A stretch of DNA of 33,303 nucleotides from an uncultured Elusimicrobium sp. (lineage in GTDB: Bacteria; Elusimicrobiota; Elusimicrobia; Elusimicrobiales; Elusimicrobiaceae), in NCBI GenBank assembly GCA_937891135.1, contig CALAFB010000070.1:1-33303 (forward strand). The letters are read 5' to 3'. Position 1 is the first letter of the stretch; every line of letters starts with the position of its first letter. The notes below the pieces were generated by a model. It was not told where the DNA came from and did no database searches. It was given only the letters and a program-made list of their open reading frames with translations. Positions 1 to 8,898 of the stretch are shown piece after piece. The position numbers and the translations under genes were made by a program.

Positions 1-1
1 C

Positions 2-1360
2 AAGATAGACCGCTTAACACGCAGTTTAATGGACTTTAGCAAGATAGTAGAAGTACTAGATAAGCATAATGCCTCGTTCGTATCTATTACCCAGCATTTT
101 AACACTACTACCAGTATGGGTAGGTTAACGCTCAATATGTTATTATCCTTTGCCCAATTTGAGCGTGAAGTAACCGGGGAGCGTATAAGAGATAAAATCA
201 GTGCAAGTAAAAAGAAAGGGATGTGGATGGGTGGTAAACCGCCATTAGGGTATTACCGCAAAGATAAAAAGATATATCCCAATGAAGAAAAAGCGGAACT
301 TGTTAATACTATATTCAAAAAGTATGTTGAACTTAAAAGCACCACGCTCCTAAAAGAGTGGCTAAATAAACAAGGGCATAATATATCGGTTGGCAATTTG
401 AACTGTATTTTGCGTAACAAAGCATATATCGGGCTTGTTGGCCACAAAGGGACATGGTACCCGGGAGAGCACCAGGGAATAATCTCAAAAGAGTTATTTG
501 AACAAGTCCAAGCCGTAATGGCCGATAATCGTATTAACCGCCAACATTATGACCCTAAAAAGAGCCTCTTCTCCGGTAAATTGTATGATGACAAAGGTAA
601 CGCTATGAGTCCCAGTTGGAGTACAGGTAGCGGCGGCAAAAAATATCGCTATTATGTCAGCCAAGCACTTATCCGCAAAGAACCGGGCAAAGTGGGAAAG
701 ATAAGCAAAGTATCTCTACCGCAACTGGAAAACTTTATAGATAGTTGGTTTAACGAGTTTCTAAAAGAAAAGAATAAAATCTATCCGTATGTTCAGCATT
801 TTGAAGTTACCAAACAGAAGAAACTATTAAAACTACTGTCGTCTTATACAATAACGCGGGATATAGAAAAAGCTCTAATCAAGCATATTAAGTTAAACCC
901 AAACAAAGTAGAAATAGCCCTACATCAAGAACAAGTAGTAGAACTATTTAATGCTATCTATGAAAACCGAGAAATGCGCCAACTCAAACCCGAAGAATTA
1001 AAACAAGAAAGCACCTACATGGAACCGTACCATATCGGTATAATAGATAATGGTGCTAAAGTGATCGTAGGCCAATTTACAAAGCCGAATAAGCAGCAAG
1101 AGCAAAATTTTACCAAGATATTGACGCAAGCATTTAAGTGGCACCAAGATATATTAAATGGTGCTAGTACAAAGCAAATCGCAAAGCAAGAAAAAGTATC
1201 GTATCAATATGTAATACGGTTGCTTAATCTGAGTTTCTTATCTCCACGAATTGTACGTGCAATTTTGAACGGGAAACAACCGGCAGATTGCACCCTCAAA
1301 AAATTGTTCTCAATAAAGTCCTCAAATTGGCACGAAGAAGAGCAAATCTTCTACAAATAA
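2..1360 (+). CDS. large serine recombinase (site-specific), 5' end outside the window
   Basis: Serine-recombinase family DNA integrase/invertase. The open frame runs off the left edge: codons from base 2 read KIDRLTRSLMDF, the conserved DRLxRS part of the catalytic resolvase domain, so the first ATG at 29 is internal and the nucleophilic serine lies upstream of the window. Next comes the end of the resolvase domain (LSFAQFEREVTGERIRDK), then a recombinase DNA-binding domain (GKPPLGY to LFEQVQ). A segment like the zinc-ribbon region follows (LFSGKLYDDKGNAMSP, GKKYRYYVS) but lacks its cysteines. The C-terminal helix-turn-helix-like tail (STKQIAKQEKVSYQYVIRLL, then ILNGKQPADCTL) occurs in phage-type recombinases. 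Base composition is more A+T-rich than the neighbouring genes, which fits a mobile origin. Its stop codon is 169 bp from a tRNA-Ser gene. Family assignment is firm; which element it mobilises cannot be seen here. Confidence 0.93.
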   Translation, partial: KIDRLTRSLMDFSKIVEVLDKHNASFVSITQHFNTTTSMGRLTLNMLLSFAQFEREVTGERIRDKISASKKKGMWMGGKPPLGYYRKDKKIYPNEEKAELVNTIFKKYVELKSTTLLKEWLNKQGHNISVGNLNCILRNKAYIGLVGHKGTWYPGEHQGIISKELFEQVQAVMADNRINRQHYDPKKSLFSGKLYDDKGNAMSPSWSTGSGGKKYRYYVSQALIRKEPGKVGKISKVSLPQLENFIDSWFNEFLKEKNKIYPYVQHFEVTKQKKLLKLLSSYTITRDIEKALIKHIKLNPNKVEIALHQEQVVELFNAIYENREMRQLKPEELKQESTYMEPYHIGIIDNGAKVIVGQFTKPNKQQEQNFTKILTQAFKWHQDILNGASTKQIAKQEKVSYQYVIRLLNLSFLSPRIVRAILNGKQPADCTLKKLFSIKSSNWHEEEQIFYK

Positions 1361-1528
1361 TCGCATTCAAAACAACTTCCTATCTAGCGTTGTCAGCATA
1401 AAATCCAATAAATTTTTATAAAAGCCAAAATGGGCTCAGAAATACTATGCTATCGGTTGTTTATAAAAAAATCCTCGTCGGACAAAGTGCCAAACGCGGA
1501 TAAATGCTGAAAATCAAGAACTACAGTA
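1361..1528. other. non-coding junction between recombinase and tRNA-Ser
   Basis: No credible gene is seen in these 168 bases. The stretch is A+T-rich and holds one weak hairpin (AGCC, loop, GGCT near 1425). By position it could contain the end of the mobile element carrying the recombinase, because the 3' end of the tRNA gene faces it. I find no second copy of the tRNA 3' end here, so an attachment site is only inferred. Confidence 0.4.
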
Positions 1529-1615
1529 CGGAAGGGGAGGGATTCGAACCCTCGATACAGTTTCCCGTATATCAGTTTTCAAGACTGACGCCTTAAACCA
1601 CTCGGCCACCCTTCC
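1529..1615 (-). tRNA. tRNA-Ser(UGA)
   Basis: Read on the minus strand, the gene folds into a class II cloverleaf of 87 nt. The acceptor stem GGAAGGG pairs with CCCTTCC, followed by discriminator G. The D arm contains GCCGAGTGGTTTAAGGC. The anticodon arm CAGTC-TTGAAAA-CTG gives anticodon TGA. A long variable arm (TACGGG/ACTGTA region) and a T arm with GGTTCGAATCC complete it. The 3' CCA is not encoded. Serine is supported by the anticodon and by the long variable arm. Confidence 0.97.
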
Positions 1616-1639
1616 ATCACGACGATAATTTATAATTCT

Positions 1640-1669
1640 ATTGTACCAAACTATAGGCCAACTGTCCAA
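1640..1669 (-). promoter_or_regulatory. candidate promoter of tRNA-Ser
   Basis: On the minus strand TTGGAC (1664-1669) is separated by 18 bp from TACAAT (1640-1645), and TG one base upstream of the hexamer makes an extended -10. The predicted start is 15-20 nt before the mature tRNA 5' end, a sensible distance. Confidence 0.5.
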
Positions 1670-1688
1670 AAAGTGTCTGTTTGGTAAT

Positions 1689-2420
1689 TTAAGATTTTAT
1701 AAACGCAGCTAGTTCTTCCGGCGTGCCCAATACATGCACGTGGCGCGAGTCAATATCTGTTATGTAAATTTCTCCGCCCTGGTGTAACAAATAATCATAT
1801 AACGGGGCTACATATTTTTCTGTACCGAGAGATACATCTTGCTGGTAGAAACCATGGTATAAATCAGCAAATAATTGGCACGATTTAAAATAATAAGCCC
1901 CTAATGTACAATATTTGGAGATGCGCTGTTTTTCTTTAATTTCAGCTACTTTTCCTTGTGGGTCTAATCGTACAAAACTCCAATGGTCTCCAGGGGCCTG
2001 AAAGCACGGAATAAAACCGTCCCCTTTCAAATCCGTACTGGTTAAATATCCAGGTTCTACGTAGGTATCTATGTTATAAATGATGAGTTCATGAGCCGGA
2101 TTCCAGTATTTTTCTGCCAATAGTGCCGTAGTGGCTTGCCCATCCGTAAGATGGTCTAATAAAATAATTTTATAAGCGGGAAGCTGTAAGGCCCGGCACT
2201 GAGCTTGTAAGAACCCGGCTACATCCGTATTACGGTCCTGCAAGGCCACAAAAATATATTGACAAACCGCTGGGTTATATCCGCTTAAACTACATAATGA
2301 CCATTCAAATAATGTTTTGCCTTTAGCAGGTATCATGTATTTGGGCACGGTATACCCTTGTTTTTTAAAACGAGACCCCAGCCCTCCCATCGTAATTACG
2401 ATCTCTATTTTATGAGACAT
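1689..2420 (-). CDS. NTP-dependent sugar/phosphate nucleotidyltransferase
   Basis: Predicted cytosolic nucleotidyltransferase of the NTP_transferase fold, which activates a sugar-phosphate or phospho-alcohol as an NDP derivative. The N-terminus carries the nucleotide-binding signature GGLGSRF (residues 12-18) followed by a lysine in VPKYMIP (about 27). A later metal-binding aspartate is likely in YNIDTYV. The start chosen (ATG at 2420, MSHKIEIV) overlaps the stop of the upstream HAD gene by 11 nt; an ATG at 2432 (MKKNMSHK) is the alternative. It is the last gene of the six-gene minus-strand operon. With the kinase-like and HAD genes just upstream it resembles kinase plus cytidylyltransferase sets such as LicA/LicC that activate substituents for surface glycans. 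The actual substrate cannot be read from the sequence. Confidence 0.82.
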   Translation of the reverse strand: MSHKIEIVITMGGLGSRFKKQGYTVPKYMIPAKGKTLFEWSLCSLSGYNPAVCQYIFVALQDRNTDVAGFLQAQCRALQLPAYKIILLDHLTDGQATTALLAEKYWNPAHELIIYNIDTYVEPGYLTSTDLKGDGFIPCFQAPGDHWSFVRLDPQGKVAEIKEKQRISKYCTLGAYYFKSCQLFADLYHGFYQQDVSLGTEKYVAPLYDYLLHQGGEIYITDIDSRHVHVLGTPEELAAFIKS

Positions 2421-2823
2421 GTTTTTCTTCATCCTTACAACGGGAAGTAGCACAAATTTCTTCCAATTCTTGCGGGGTATATTTTAAAAATTCATCCGGG
2501 CGAACGGTGCGGTCATCTACATAAAACCCCTTGTGCCCGGGCCAAAGTTTGCCGTATATAATTTCATCATAGGGAATGTCCCATTTTTCCAACCATTGTG
2601 TTAATACTTTAGCCGTATATTTATTAATAAGCCCCAAATTTCCCTGATACGTATTCATATTACGCGACGTATACAAAATAATTTTGGCTCCTTGCTGTTT
2701 GTACATTCGCAATTTTTTTACCATATCCGGGTAGGGAATCAGGTCTTCATAGTTTTCTGTTTTGGATTTGAGCGGGCATAATGTTCCGTCAATATCCACG
2801 ATAAATGAATAACCACTATACAT
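2410..2823 (-). CDS. HAD-family phosphatase of capsule-biosynthesis type
   Basis: Small HAD-superfamily hydrolase of 137 residues. Motif I is DIDGTL (nucleophile D10, acid/base D12), motif II is YTSRNM (T52), a lysine follows in the GKLWPGHKG segment, and motif III/IV is YVDDR (D103, D104). There is no large cap domain, which is typical of the compact phosphatases annotated in capsule and lipopolysaccharide clusters. The gene overlaps the stop of the 483-codon gene upstream by 8 nt, with GGAGG about 12 nt before its ATG. It would dephosphorylate an intermediate of the same pathway as the nucleotidyltransferase and kinase-like neighbours. Fold assignment is strong; the substrate is inference. 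Confidence 0.85.
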   Translation of the reverse strand: MYSGYSFIVDIDGTLCPLKSKTENYEDLIPYPDMVKKLRMYKQQGAKIILYTSRNMNTYQGNLGLINKYTAKVLTQWLEKWDIPYDEIIYGKLWPGHKGFYVDDRTVRPDEFLKYTPQELEEICATSRCKDEEKHVS

Positions 2824-4267
2824 AAGATTCTAATTCCTCCAAAATGTTACGCGCATTTAAAATAAAACCAACTACTTTATAGGGATTATCCATATGCAAC
2901 GGTAGCATGGATAAAAATAAAGACACCTCATACACGCGTACGGTATTATAATCAAAGCCATGTTGTGTTACTTGCTGTTTAAATAATTGTTGGTAAGGGA
3001 TTTGATTAAATGGAATAGATAGTTCGTAGTGTAATTCTTTATTTAGTTTAATATCAAATAAGTTTTGATTAAAAAAATCATACCGGCCGCAAATACAATG
3101 GCTTAATTTGGCTATGTCGTAATAGGGATGTGTCCATAATTCTTCGTCGCAAAGAGCCCCTTTCGGATCCACAAATTTAAGCAACCGGGTCGCTTTATTA
3201 TAAAGTGTATTGGCAAAACCAGGGTCCCCGTGGCCGATGACTTCTTGTAGTGGATAAACGGTATTTTGTTCAATTTTTTGCTTGCATATTTTGTAGCGTT
3301 CTACGAGATTATCCAACGAAATCTCCCCCGCTGCTAAAAGCTGTGCCAACCTAGGAAATGCCGAATGATTTTTTAACTCACGCAAGCGTTTGTCTAGTTT
3401 TTCTATATAAAGTTGATGGGTGTGACGGTGGTATACTTCCGCCGTACAGGTTCGGGCATGACGGTTGTTAAAGAAATGAAAATAAATCGTAAGCAGCCCA
3501 GCAAAATCTTCTAAACTAATAGAACCGTGCACCCATTTAATTGCCAAATCTGTCATGTGCAGCCGTTCCATCATGTAAGAAGCAGTTTTTTCATTTTCTT
3601 GGTAGTTATACGGCATAACAAACCAGCGTTTCATATCATCAGGCAGCAAACGATAGTAGGTATATTCTTTTTTTAATTTTATTTTATCGGTAGAAGTTTT
3701 GGTAAGGGTATAGGCATCCTCTTCTAATGAGTTAAAATACCGGGAATCCGCGTGCGCTGTAATGTAATGAGTAAACTGTTGTATATTGGATAGGTCGGCA
3801 ATTCCTTGGGCTTCAAATGCTTGCTGGACCATATCGCTCGCTTCCGCCACGGATAAACCGGCCATGCTGTTTTTACAATACGTAAGATACGTTTTAATAT
3901 GCGGGAAAAATAAACATACTGTTTTGCCGTTATAAGTCATTCGCCAGGGTTCTTGAGCATAATTAAATTTTTGAAAAGAGAGTAACGCCTCCTGCGGATT
4001 AGACAACCAGGCATTAGCAAATAAATGTACAATATGGACCTCATCTTCTTCGTACTGTTTGAGGTAGGTTTCCAATTCAGCGTACTCAAAAGCAGAAGAA
4101 ATCTTTTTCCAAACAGCTTGTTGAAAGACAGGTAAAATAAAACCGGCCGTATATTCTTCCACGCGTTGTTTATGAATGACTACATCGGCAAATCCTTTTT
4201 GTCCAATGATGTCGGTAATGGCTTCGCTTTTGGATATATGATTATCATATACAATGATTGTTTTCAT
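2816..4267 (-). CDS. two-domain protein with C-terminal aminoglycoside/choline-kinase-like domain
   Basis: A 483-residue protein. The C-terminal half carries the signature of the APH/choline kinase fold: HGDPGFAN (346-353, Brenner-type catalytic loop with D348 and N353), FVDPKG (365-370, metal-binding D) and PYYDIAKL (381-388). It should therefore phosphorylate a small alcohol or sugar. The N-terminal ~180 residues (including a stretch around VHIVHLFANAW and TVCLFFPHIKTYL) match nothing I recognise and may be a separate domain. The start at 4267 has AGGGG about 7 nt upstream and lies 23 nt inside the preceding gene. Placed between a flippase-like protein and a HAD phosphatase plus nucleotidyltransferase, it probably performs the kinase step for a glycan substituent. 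Confidence 0.72.
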   Translation of the reverse strand: MKTIIVYDNHISKSEAITDIIGQKGFADVVIHKQRVEEYTAGFILPVFQQAVWKKISSAFEYAELETYLKQYEEDEVHIVHLFANAWLSNPQEALLSFQKFNYAQEPWRMTYNGKTVCLFFPHIKTYLTYCKNSMAGLSVAEASDMVQQAFEAQGIADLSNIQQFTHYITAHADSRYFNSLEEDAYTLTKTSTDKIKLKKEYTYYRLLPDDMKRWFVMPYNYQENEKTASYMMERLHMTDLAIKWVHGSISLEDFAGLLTIYFHFFNNRHARTCTAEVYHRHTHQLYIEKLDKRLRELKNHSAFPRLAQLLAAGEISLDNLVERYKICKQKIEQNTVYPLQEVIGHGDPGFANTLYNKATRLLKFVDPKGALCDEELWTHPYYDIAKLSHCICGRYDFFNQNLFDIKLNKELHYELSIPFNQIPYQQLFKQQVTQHGFDYNTVRVYEVSLFLSMLPLHMDNPYKVVGFILNARNILEELESYV

Positions 4268-5129
4268 GGTTTTTCCCCTTCTTATGTTGCAATATACCAG
4301 ATAATTTTAGCACAATATACATTCCCAATAATAATATAATACTAGCTGTAATAAATCGCTGCAGCGGTAATGAATTGCCGTTAGTTAATGCAGCAGACAT
4401 ATAATTCGTAATTTGCTGTTGAAGGCGAATTGCCGACGGCATTTTGGTAACTAGGGCTAAATTAAGTAGTTCAATACCCCAGGCCATAAGCGAAAGTATA
4501 TAAAGAAGCATTCCCCGGCCATGAGCTACCTGGGCGGCTTCTTGATAAACCAAGTTCATACGGGCGAACTGTCGCAGTATCCATAACGTATGAGCGGAAG
4601 CTGGTACAGACAGGTAATAATATCTCCGGAACCGGTAAAACCCCGGAAACAAATAGTAACCTAACAGAATAAGCCCCCAAACAACTGCCAACAAAAGTAC
4701 CAAAGGAGGAAACTGCCCAGCTGAGAAAAAATAGAAGCCCAGTAATAGGGTCAGCAAGGCACTTGTATCCATAAACCGGTCTAATATCACAATGACTGTT
4801 CCGCGCAAAAAATCGTGAATTAACTCCCCGTAGCAATAGATGCGGAAAAATTCCCCCAATTTATAAGGAAATAGCAAACACACAGGGGTTACCTTACAAT
4901 ATGTTTTGATATACGACCTGATTGAAAAGGTTGCCCCGTACAACGCAACATATAAACGCAGGGCCTTTATAAACTGCACAACTAGTGCCGTTACTAAAAA
5001 TAGCCCGATCTCCCAATATGTTTGTTGTGCAAATATTGTTTCGTGGTCATCGTGTTTAAGAAATAAATATAAAGCGAAGGCCAAGATAAGCCCATTAATA
5101 AGTATATATAAAGGGGTTCTTTTAGTCAT
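4245..5129 (-). CDS. polytopic membrane protein, flippase-like (LPG-synthase TM / UPF0104 type)
   Basis: A 294-residue integral membrane protein with about 7-8 hydrophobic helices. The stretch LFPYKLGEFFRIYCYGE followed by VIVILDRFMDT resembles the conserved core of the lysylphosphatidylglycerol synthetase TM/flippase-like family (PxRxGEx and an RxxD motif), whose members include lipid-linked sugar flippase candidates. I prefer the ATG at 5129 (MTKRTPLY) because a clear AGGAG lies 6-10 nt upstream; the open frame extends 14 codons further without a better site. It overlaps the GT2 gene by 8 nt and the kinase-like gene by 23 nt. A role in moving a polyprenyl-linked sugar across the membrane is inferred from the GT2 neighbour, not shown. 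Confidence 0.65.
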   Translation of the reverse strand: MTKRTPLYILINGLILAFALYLFLKHDDHETIFAQQTYWEIGLFLVTALVVQFIKALRLYVALYGATFSIRSYIKTYCKVTPVCLLFPYKLGEFFRIYCYGELIHDFLRGTVIVILDRFMDTSALLTLLLGFYFFSAGQFPPLVLLLAVVWGLILLGYYLFPGFYRFRRYYYLSVPASAHTLWILRQFARMNLVYQEAAQVAHGRGMLLYILSLMAWGIELLNLALVTKMPSAIRLQQQITNYMSAALTNGNSLPLQRFITASIILLLGMYIVLKLSGILQHKKGKNHENNHCI

Positions 5130-5925
5130 GTTTCTCCTGCGGATAAATCTGTTTGGCCCCATAGTGTGCAAATGGACGAACGCGGTGTTCTTGCTGCATA
5201 AAACGGTTTTTATTTATGATATACAGGGCTAATAGCTGAAGTACAGTTAAGGCCTGGCTGGTTAATTTTACATTAGAAACTTGATCGGTTTCCCGCCAGC
5301 TAATCGGAAAGAAAAAATACGTTTGGTTGTAATATGAAAGGGCCAATATCATACAATAATTAAAAAGTAAGTTATCACTAAATTTTTGATAAAACGGCTT
5401 TTTGAGTATTGTGGTTTTATACATATTTAAACCCGCCCCTAAATCGTAAATACGCAGCCCGGTACCTACAGAAAAAAGCCCGTTATATACGCGGTTGCCA
5501 AATGCACGGAATTTAGAATATCCTTCCAGCCGGGAGCCTTTCATAAACCGGGCCCCCAGCATACAATCATACTGCGTGTATTGGCGGCTTTTTAAATAGG
5601 GCAGAATATCTGCTATATTTCCTTGGTCATCCCCATGTAGCGTAATTACATAATCAAATTGATGGGTTAATGCATACGAAAAAGCCACTTTATGGGAACC
5701 GCCCAATCCGTAATTTTCATCATTACGTACTAATGTAATAGGAAGGTGCGGGTGTGCGGAGGCATAGCAAATGACGGCTTGTTCTCCTGCATCTGTACTG
5801 CGGTTATTAACGATTAAAATTTCTGTAAAATAGGCTTGGCTTTCCGGAGTAATTTGGTCTAACACCCGGACAATTTGTTTCTCGCAGTTATACATTGGGA
5901 TAAAGAGTAAAATTTTATCTTTCAT
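5122..5925 (-). CDS. family 2 glycosyltransferase, dolichyl-phosphate-mannose-synthase-like
   Basis: GT-A fold family 2 glycosyltransferase of 267 residues. The N-terminus reads ILLFIPMYNCEKQI, followed by EILIVNNRSTDAG (UDP-binding region), NYGLGGSHKVAF and the metal-binding motif HGDDQ (97-101). GSRLEGYSKFRAFGNRVYN resembles the acceptor region of DPM1/GtrB-type enzymes that transfer a sugar to polyprenyl phosphate. There are no C-terminal transmembrane helices long enough to be certain. AGGAG sits 8 nt before the ATG at 5925. The frame overlaps the 957-codon gene by 11 nt upstream and the flippase-like gene downstream, so it is translationally coupled. Its product would feed a lipid-linked sugar to the neighbouring membrane proteins. 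Confidence 0.88.
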   Translation of the reverse strand: MKDKILLFIPMYNCEKQIVRVLDQITPESQAYFTEILIVNNRSTDAGEQAVICYASAHPHLPITLVRNDENYGLGGSHKVAFSYALTHQFDYVITLHGDDQGNIADILPYLKSRQYTQYDCMLGARFMKGSRLEGYSKFRAFGNRVYNGLFSVGTGLRIYDLGAGLNMYKTTILKKPFYQKFSDNLLFNYCMILALSYYNQTYFFFPISWRETDQVSNVKLTSQALTVLQLLALYIINKNRFMQQEHRVRPFAHYGAKQIYPQEKHD

Positions 5926-8788
5926 AAGACGGCTCCTGTAATTTTAAGAATAGCATTTTTTGAAGGGGAGGAAACGCTATCGGTTCGCCGTTTTTATATA
6001 CGCCGATTATTAACTCCGTATGTGTATCCAACAACCACCGGGCCCCGGCCCCTAAAGGAATAAGTAATTTCCCTTGGCCCATATCCTGTTCTATCATATA
6101 TGGATTTCCTTCATTATCTAGCCATTGTATGCGTACGGTAACCCCCGGATTGTAATGTTTTTTAAATAAAAACGGCAGCAAGGGATCTCGGACCTGTTTC
6201 CATCCTTTCATATCAAAAAGTGTATATTCATATACTTGATCTTGGTTTGGAAATTCTAAATATAAAAAATCCGCATCGTTTCCTAACAAGGGAGTATCAA
6301 ATACTACTATCCAGTCTTGCGGGTAAGCATGTATGTTAAAAGAGTTGGACAATTTAGAAAACCGAGGATATAATGTGTCCATAGATAACCCCCAAGAGGA
6401 CGGAGTCATACCTAGGTTTAAGAAGGAATCTATAAAAGAAGCCGTTCTGTTATACGCTAAAGCCTCTTGTAAAGACATACTAGGTTCTTTAGGCAGAAAC
6501 ATCTTCTTATCTGAATGCCAACGATACTTTCCAGACGTAAGCAACCAGTTATACAAATAATAATGGGCACTTGACGTAAAACCTGTGCCTACAGCGGTTG
6601 GATATGCTGACAATAAGGAAATAGTTTCTTGTGCTGCCGGCAAACTACGCAAAGAGAGTGATTCTAATACCGACAGACCCGGCACATCATGCACATAATA
6701 ATCGGCAAATAATCCCAAGCCAAAATAAGGATGCGTAGTGGTTAGAATAGGTTGGCGCATATAATTATAAACGAAAGGATGAATAAACCCGGTTCCTATC
6801 TTATGCGGAATATCCTTAACGATCCAAAACCCTGGTGGAATGGGATAGGCCCTTTTTAGTTTTTCTGTTTGATTTGAAAATCCCCACGTGTTAACTAGTA
6901 ATGGAATCAGGAACGCAAAACAAATAATCCGCTGTTTTATTTGACTGTTTTTTACATAATTAAGGGAATAAACAATTAGCAGCACGGCCTCGGCTAGTAA
7001 TACCCCGGTTGACCGGGCATATAAAGTGTTCACATCCAAGCGTACTACCGTGTAAGAAAACGCCACTAACGGCATAATGACAAGTGCCAATACTACACAC
7101 CCTTTTACTAGAGCATCCGGTTTTAATTTTGTGTGTGCGTGCAGGTTACATACATGTAAGGATAATGCAAAAGCCACCCACAACACCAGAGCAGGAAATA
7201 AAAATGTACCTAAGTACACCGCTATTAACTTATATCCGGCCATTTGAGTATATGGGAACAACGCGTCCCCAAAATTTTGCCCAAACCGTGCAAAGCCGTC
7301 TGCCAGTACAGTTTGTATAGCCATAGCGCGTATATGTGTATAAGTACCCTTGAGGAACGGAAAAAAAGCCGCAGTAAGTACAAAACATCCTATCCAGCCC
7401 AGCCAAAAATGACTGGTTTTAACCAGTTTTTTGCGGTCCGCAGATTTCCACAACCGGATCAGTTGGTACACCCCCAAAGGCATATATGCCAAGCAAACAG
7501 CTGCTCCAAAAACGGGATAATATAAACCATGTAGTAAACTAGTTACAAACCATACTTGCAGCCATGTATTGGGGCGGCGGATTAACCACGGCGAACTTAA
7601 AAGCAGCATCAGCGGTAACACCCACATTACCCGGTTATAATAAACTACTGCAAAAAATACCGAAAACAAAAATAACTGTACATTATTTAAAAACTGTTTA
7701 AGTAAATACAAAGTACCTACCATCATAAGCAGATAGAAAATACTCTCGGTAATGGCATAGTGGGACGTATAGCCGTTTCCTAAAAATTGGAACACGGCCC
7801 CATGTAATACGGAGTACAACCCGGATATGGGAATATATTGCTCATAAGGGATTTGCCCCAGTTGAAAGATTTGCTGAAACCCGATAATATTTTCAAACGG
7901 ATGATGCAAATCCGACAGGACAACTGCTCCGGTATAATTAAATAAATTAAACCCAACAACTGCAATACAAGAACCTATGGTTAGCAAGGAATACAACGGA
8001 GCCGGTTTTTGCCAATATGTGCGTAAGTTACGTAAAGATGTTAAAAACAATAATAGGATGAACCCGAATATCAAAATATATATTTGTGGCTCATAGGGCA
8101 CGCGAAGAAATTCTCCGTCAAATTGGTATATATCGGCTACATATATGAGTAGTAACCCGGGCAGCAGAAGTTGTTCTATGAGTACGAATCGCGTAAACCA
8201 ACGGGAACGAAACCGGGTATATATAAAAACACCGATAGAAACCCCGGTCGCTGCCAACAAAGCCCACCAAACCGGTAGGGTATGCGTGCCTCCGGCCCAT
8301 ACATACCAGCGATAACAGGCATATAGGGTATATAAATTCAAAAAGAAAAACGTTAAACCAGAAAAGAATTGCTTTTTATCTTGAAAGTAGAAAAAGAGCG
8401 AAACCCCTAAAATAGTAAATAAAAAAGGATTGGCATCAGCAAATAATACCAGCTGACAGCACATCATCAATCCCGTTGCCCACAAGGCGGTTTTTGCTGA
8501 ATCCTCTCTCGTGCCCAAAGCGGTTATTGCAGGTTGCGTGTATTTGACAAGCGCGTAATAAGCGGCATAAAGTACTATCCCTGCTAGTATAAGCCCGTAA
8601 CTCAGCCATATTTCTGCCGATTTATTAGCTGCTACTGAAGAGGTCCATTCCATAATAATATCCGGGTAATGTTGCGGGGAATTGCCAGTAAGGGCCAAGG
8701 TTACCAGGGAGACAACAGCCCCTAACCCGACCAAAAGCAGTAAGAAAAAAAATGAGTTTCCTTGTTTAATTTGTTTGAGTAAATACAT
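5915..8788 (-). CDS. large polytopic membrane protein, possible GT-C glycosyltransferase
   Basis: A 957-residue protein of unknown function. Residues 1 to about 630 contain roughly 13-15 hydrophobic helices separated by short loops. The last ~320 residues are hydrophilic and probably extracytoplasmic (from KDIPHKIGTGF onwards), with a beta-rich end (WIVVFDTPLL, VTVRIQWLDNEGNP). This layout of an N-terminal multi-spanning domain and a C-terminal globular domain is that of GT-C glycosyltransferases using polyprenyl-phosphate sugars, but I see no diagnostic catalytic motif. First gene of the operon, with ATG at 8788 and a weak ribosome-binding site; a strong extended -10 lies about 33 bp upstream. 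The GT2 and flippase-like genes follow with overlaps, which supports a shared glycan job. Confidence 0.7.
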   Translation of the reverse strand: MYLLKQIKQGNSFFFLLLLVGLGAVVSLVTLALTGNSPQHYPDIIMEWTSSVAANKSAEIWLSYGLILAGIVLYAAYYALVKYTQPAITALGTREDSAKTALWATGLMMCCQLVLFADANPFLFTILGVSLFFYFQDKKQFFSGLTFFFLNLYTLYACYRWYVWAGGTHTLPVWWALLAATGVSIGVFIYTRFRSRWFTRFVLIEQLLLPGLLLIYVADIYQFDGEFLRVPYEPQIYILIFGFILLLFLTSLRNLRTYWQKPAPLYSLLTIGSCIAVVGFNLFNYTGAVVLSDLHHPFENIIGFQQIFQLGQIPYEQYIPISGLYSVLHGAVFQFLGNGYTSHYAITESIFYLLMMVGTLYLLKQFLNNVQLFLFSVFFAVVYYNRVMWVLPLMLLLSSPWLIRRPNTWLQVWFVTSLLHGLYYPVFGAAVCLAYMPLGVYQLIRLWKSADRKKLVKTSHFWLGWIGCFVLTAAFFPFLKGTYTHIRAMAIQTVLADGFARFGQNFGDALFPYTQMAGYKLIAVYLGTFLFPALVLWVAFALSLHVCNLHAHTKLKPDALVKGCVVLALVIMPLVAFSYTVVRLDVNTLYARSTGVLLAEAVLLIVYSLNYVKNSQIKQRIICFAFLIPLLVNTWGFSNQTEKLKRAYPIPPGFWIVKDIPHKIGTGFIHPFVYNYMRQPILTTTHPYFGLGLFADYYVHDVPGLSVLESLSLRSLPAAQETISLLSAYPTAVGTGFTSSAHYYLYNWLLTSGKYRWHSDKKMFLPKEPSMSLQEALAYNRTASFIDSFLNLGMTPSSWGLSMDTLYPRFSKLSNSFNIHAYPQDWIVVFDTPLLGNDADFLYLEFPNQDQVYEYTLFDMKGWKQVRDPLLPFLFKKHYNPGVTVRIQWLDNEGNPYMIEQDMGQGKLLIPLGAGARWLLDTHTELIIGVYKNGEPIAFPPLQKMLFLKLQEPSYER

Positions 8789-8820
8789 GTTGGCTTTTAA
8801 AATTATAAATTCTATGTTTT

Positions 8821-8829
8821 ATTATAGCA
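8821..8829 (-). promoter_or_regulatory. extended -10 promoter of the glycan operon
   Basis: Minus-strand TGCTATAAT is a consensus extended -10 element; no good -35 is seen. The predicted start near 8814 leaves a leader of about 25 nt before the ATG at 8788. It sits back to back with the promoter of the radical SAM gene. Confidence 0.6.
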
Positions 8830-8898
8830 TTATTCATTGGAGAGAAACTCAATTTGACCTGTTAGCAAATATTATATATCTTCCGATATGCAAAATAG

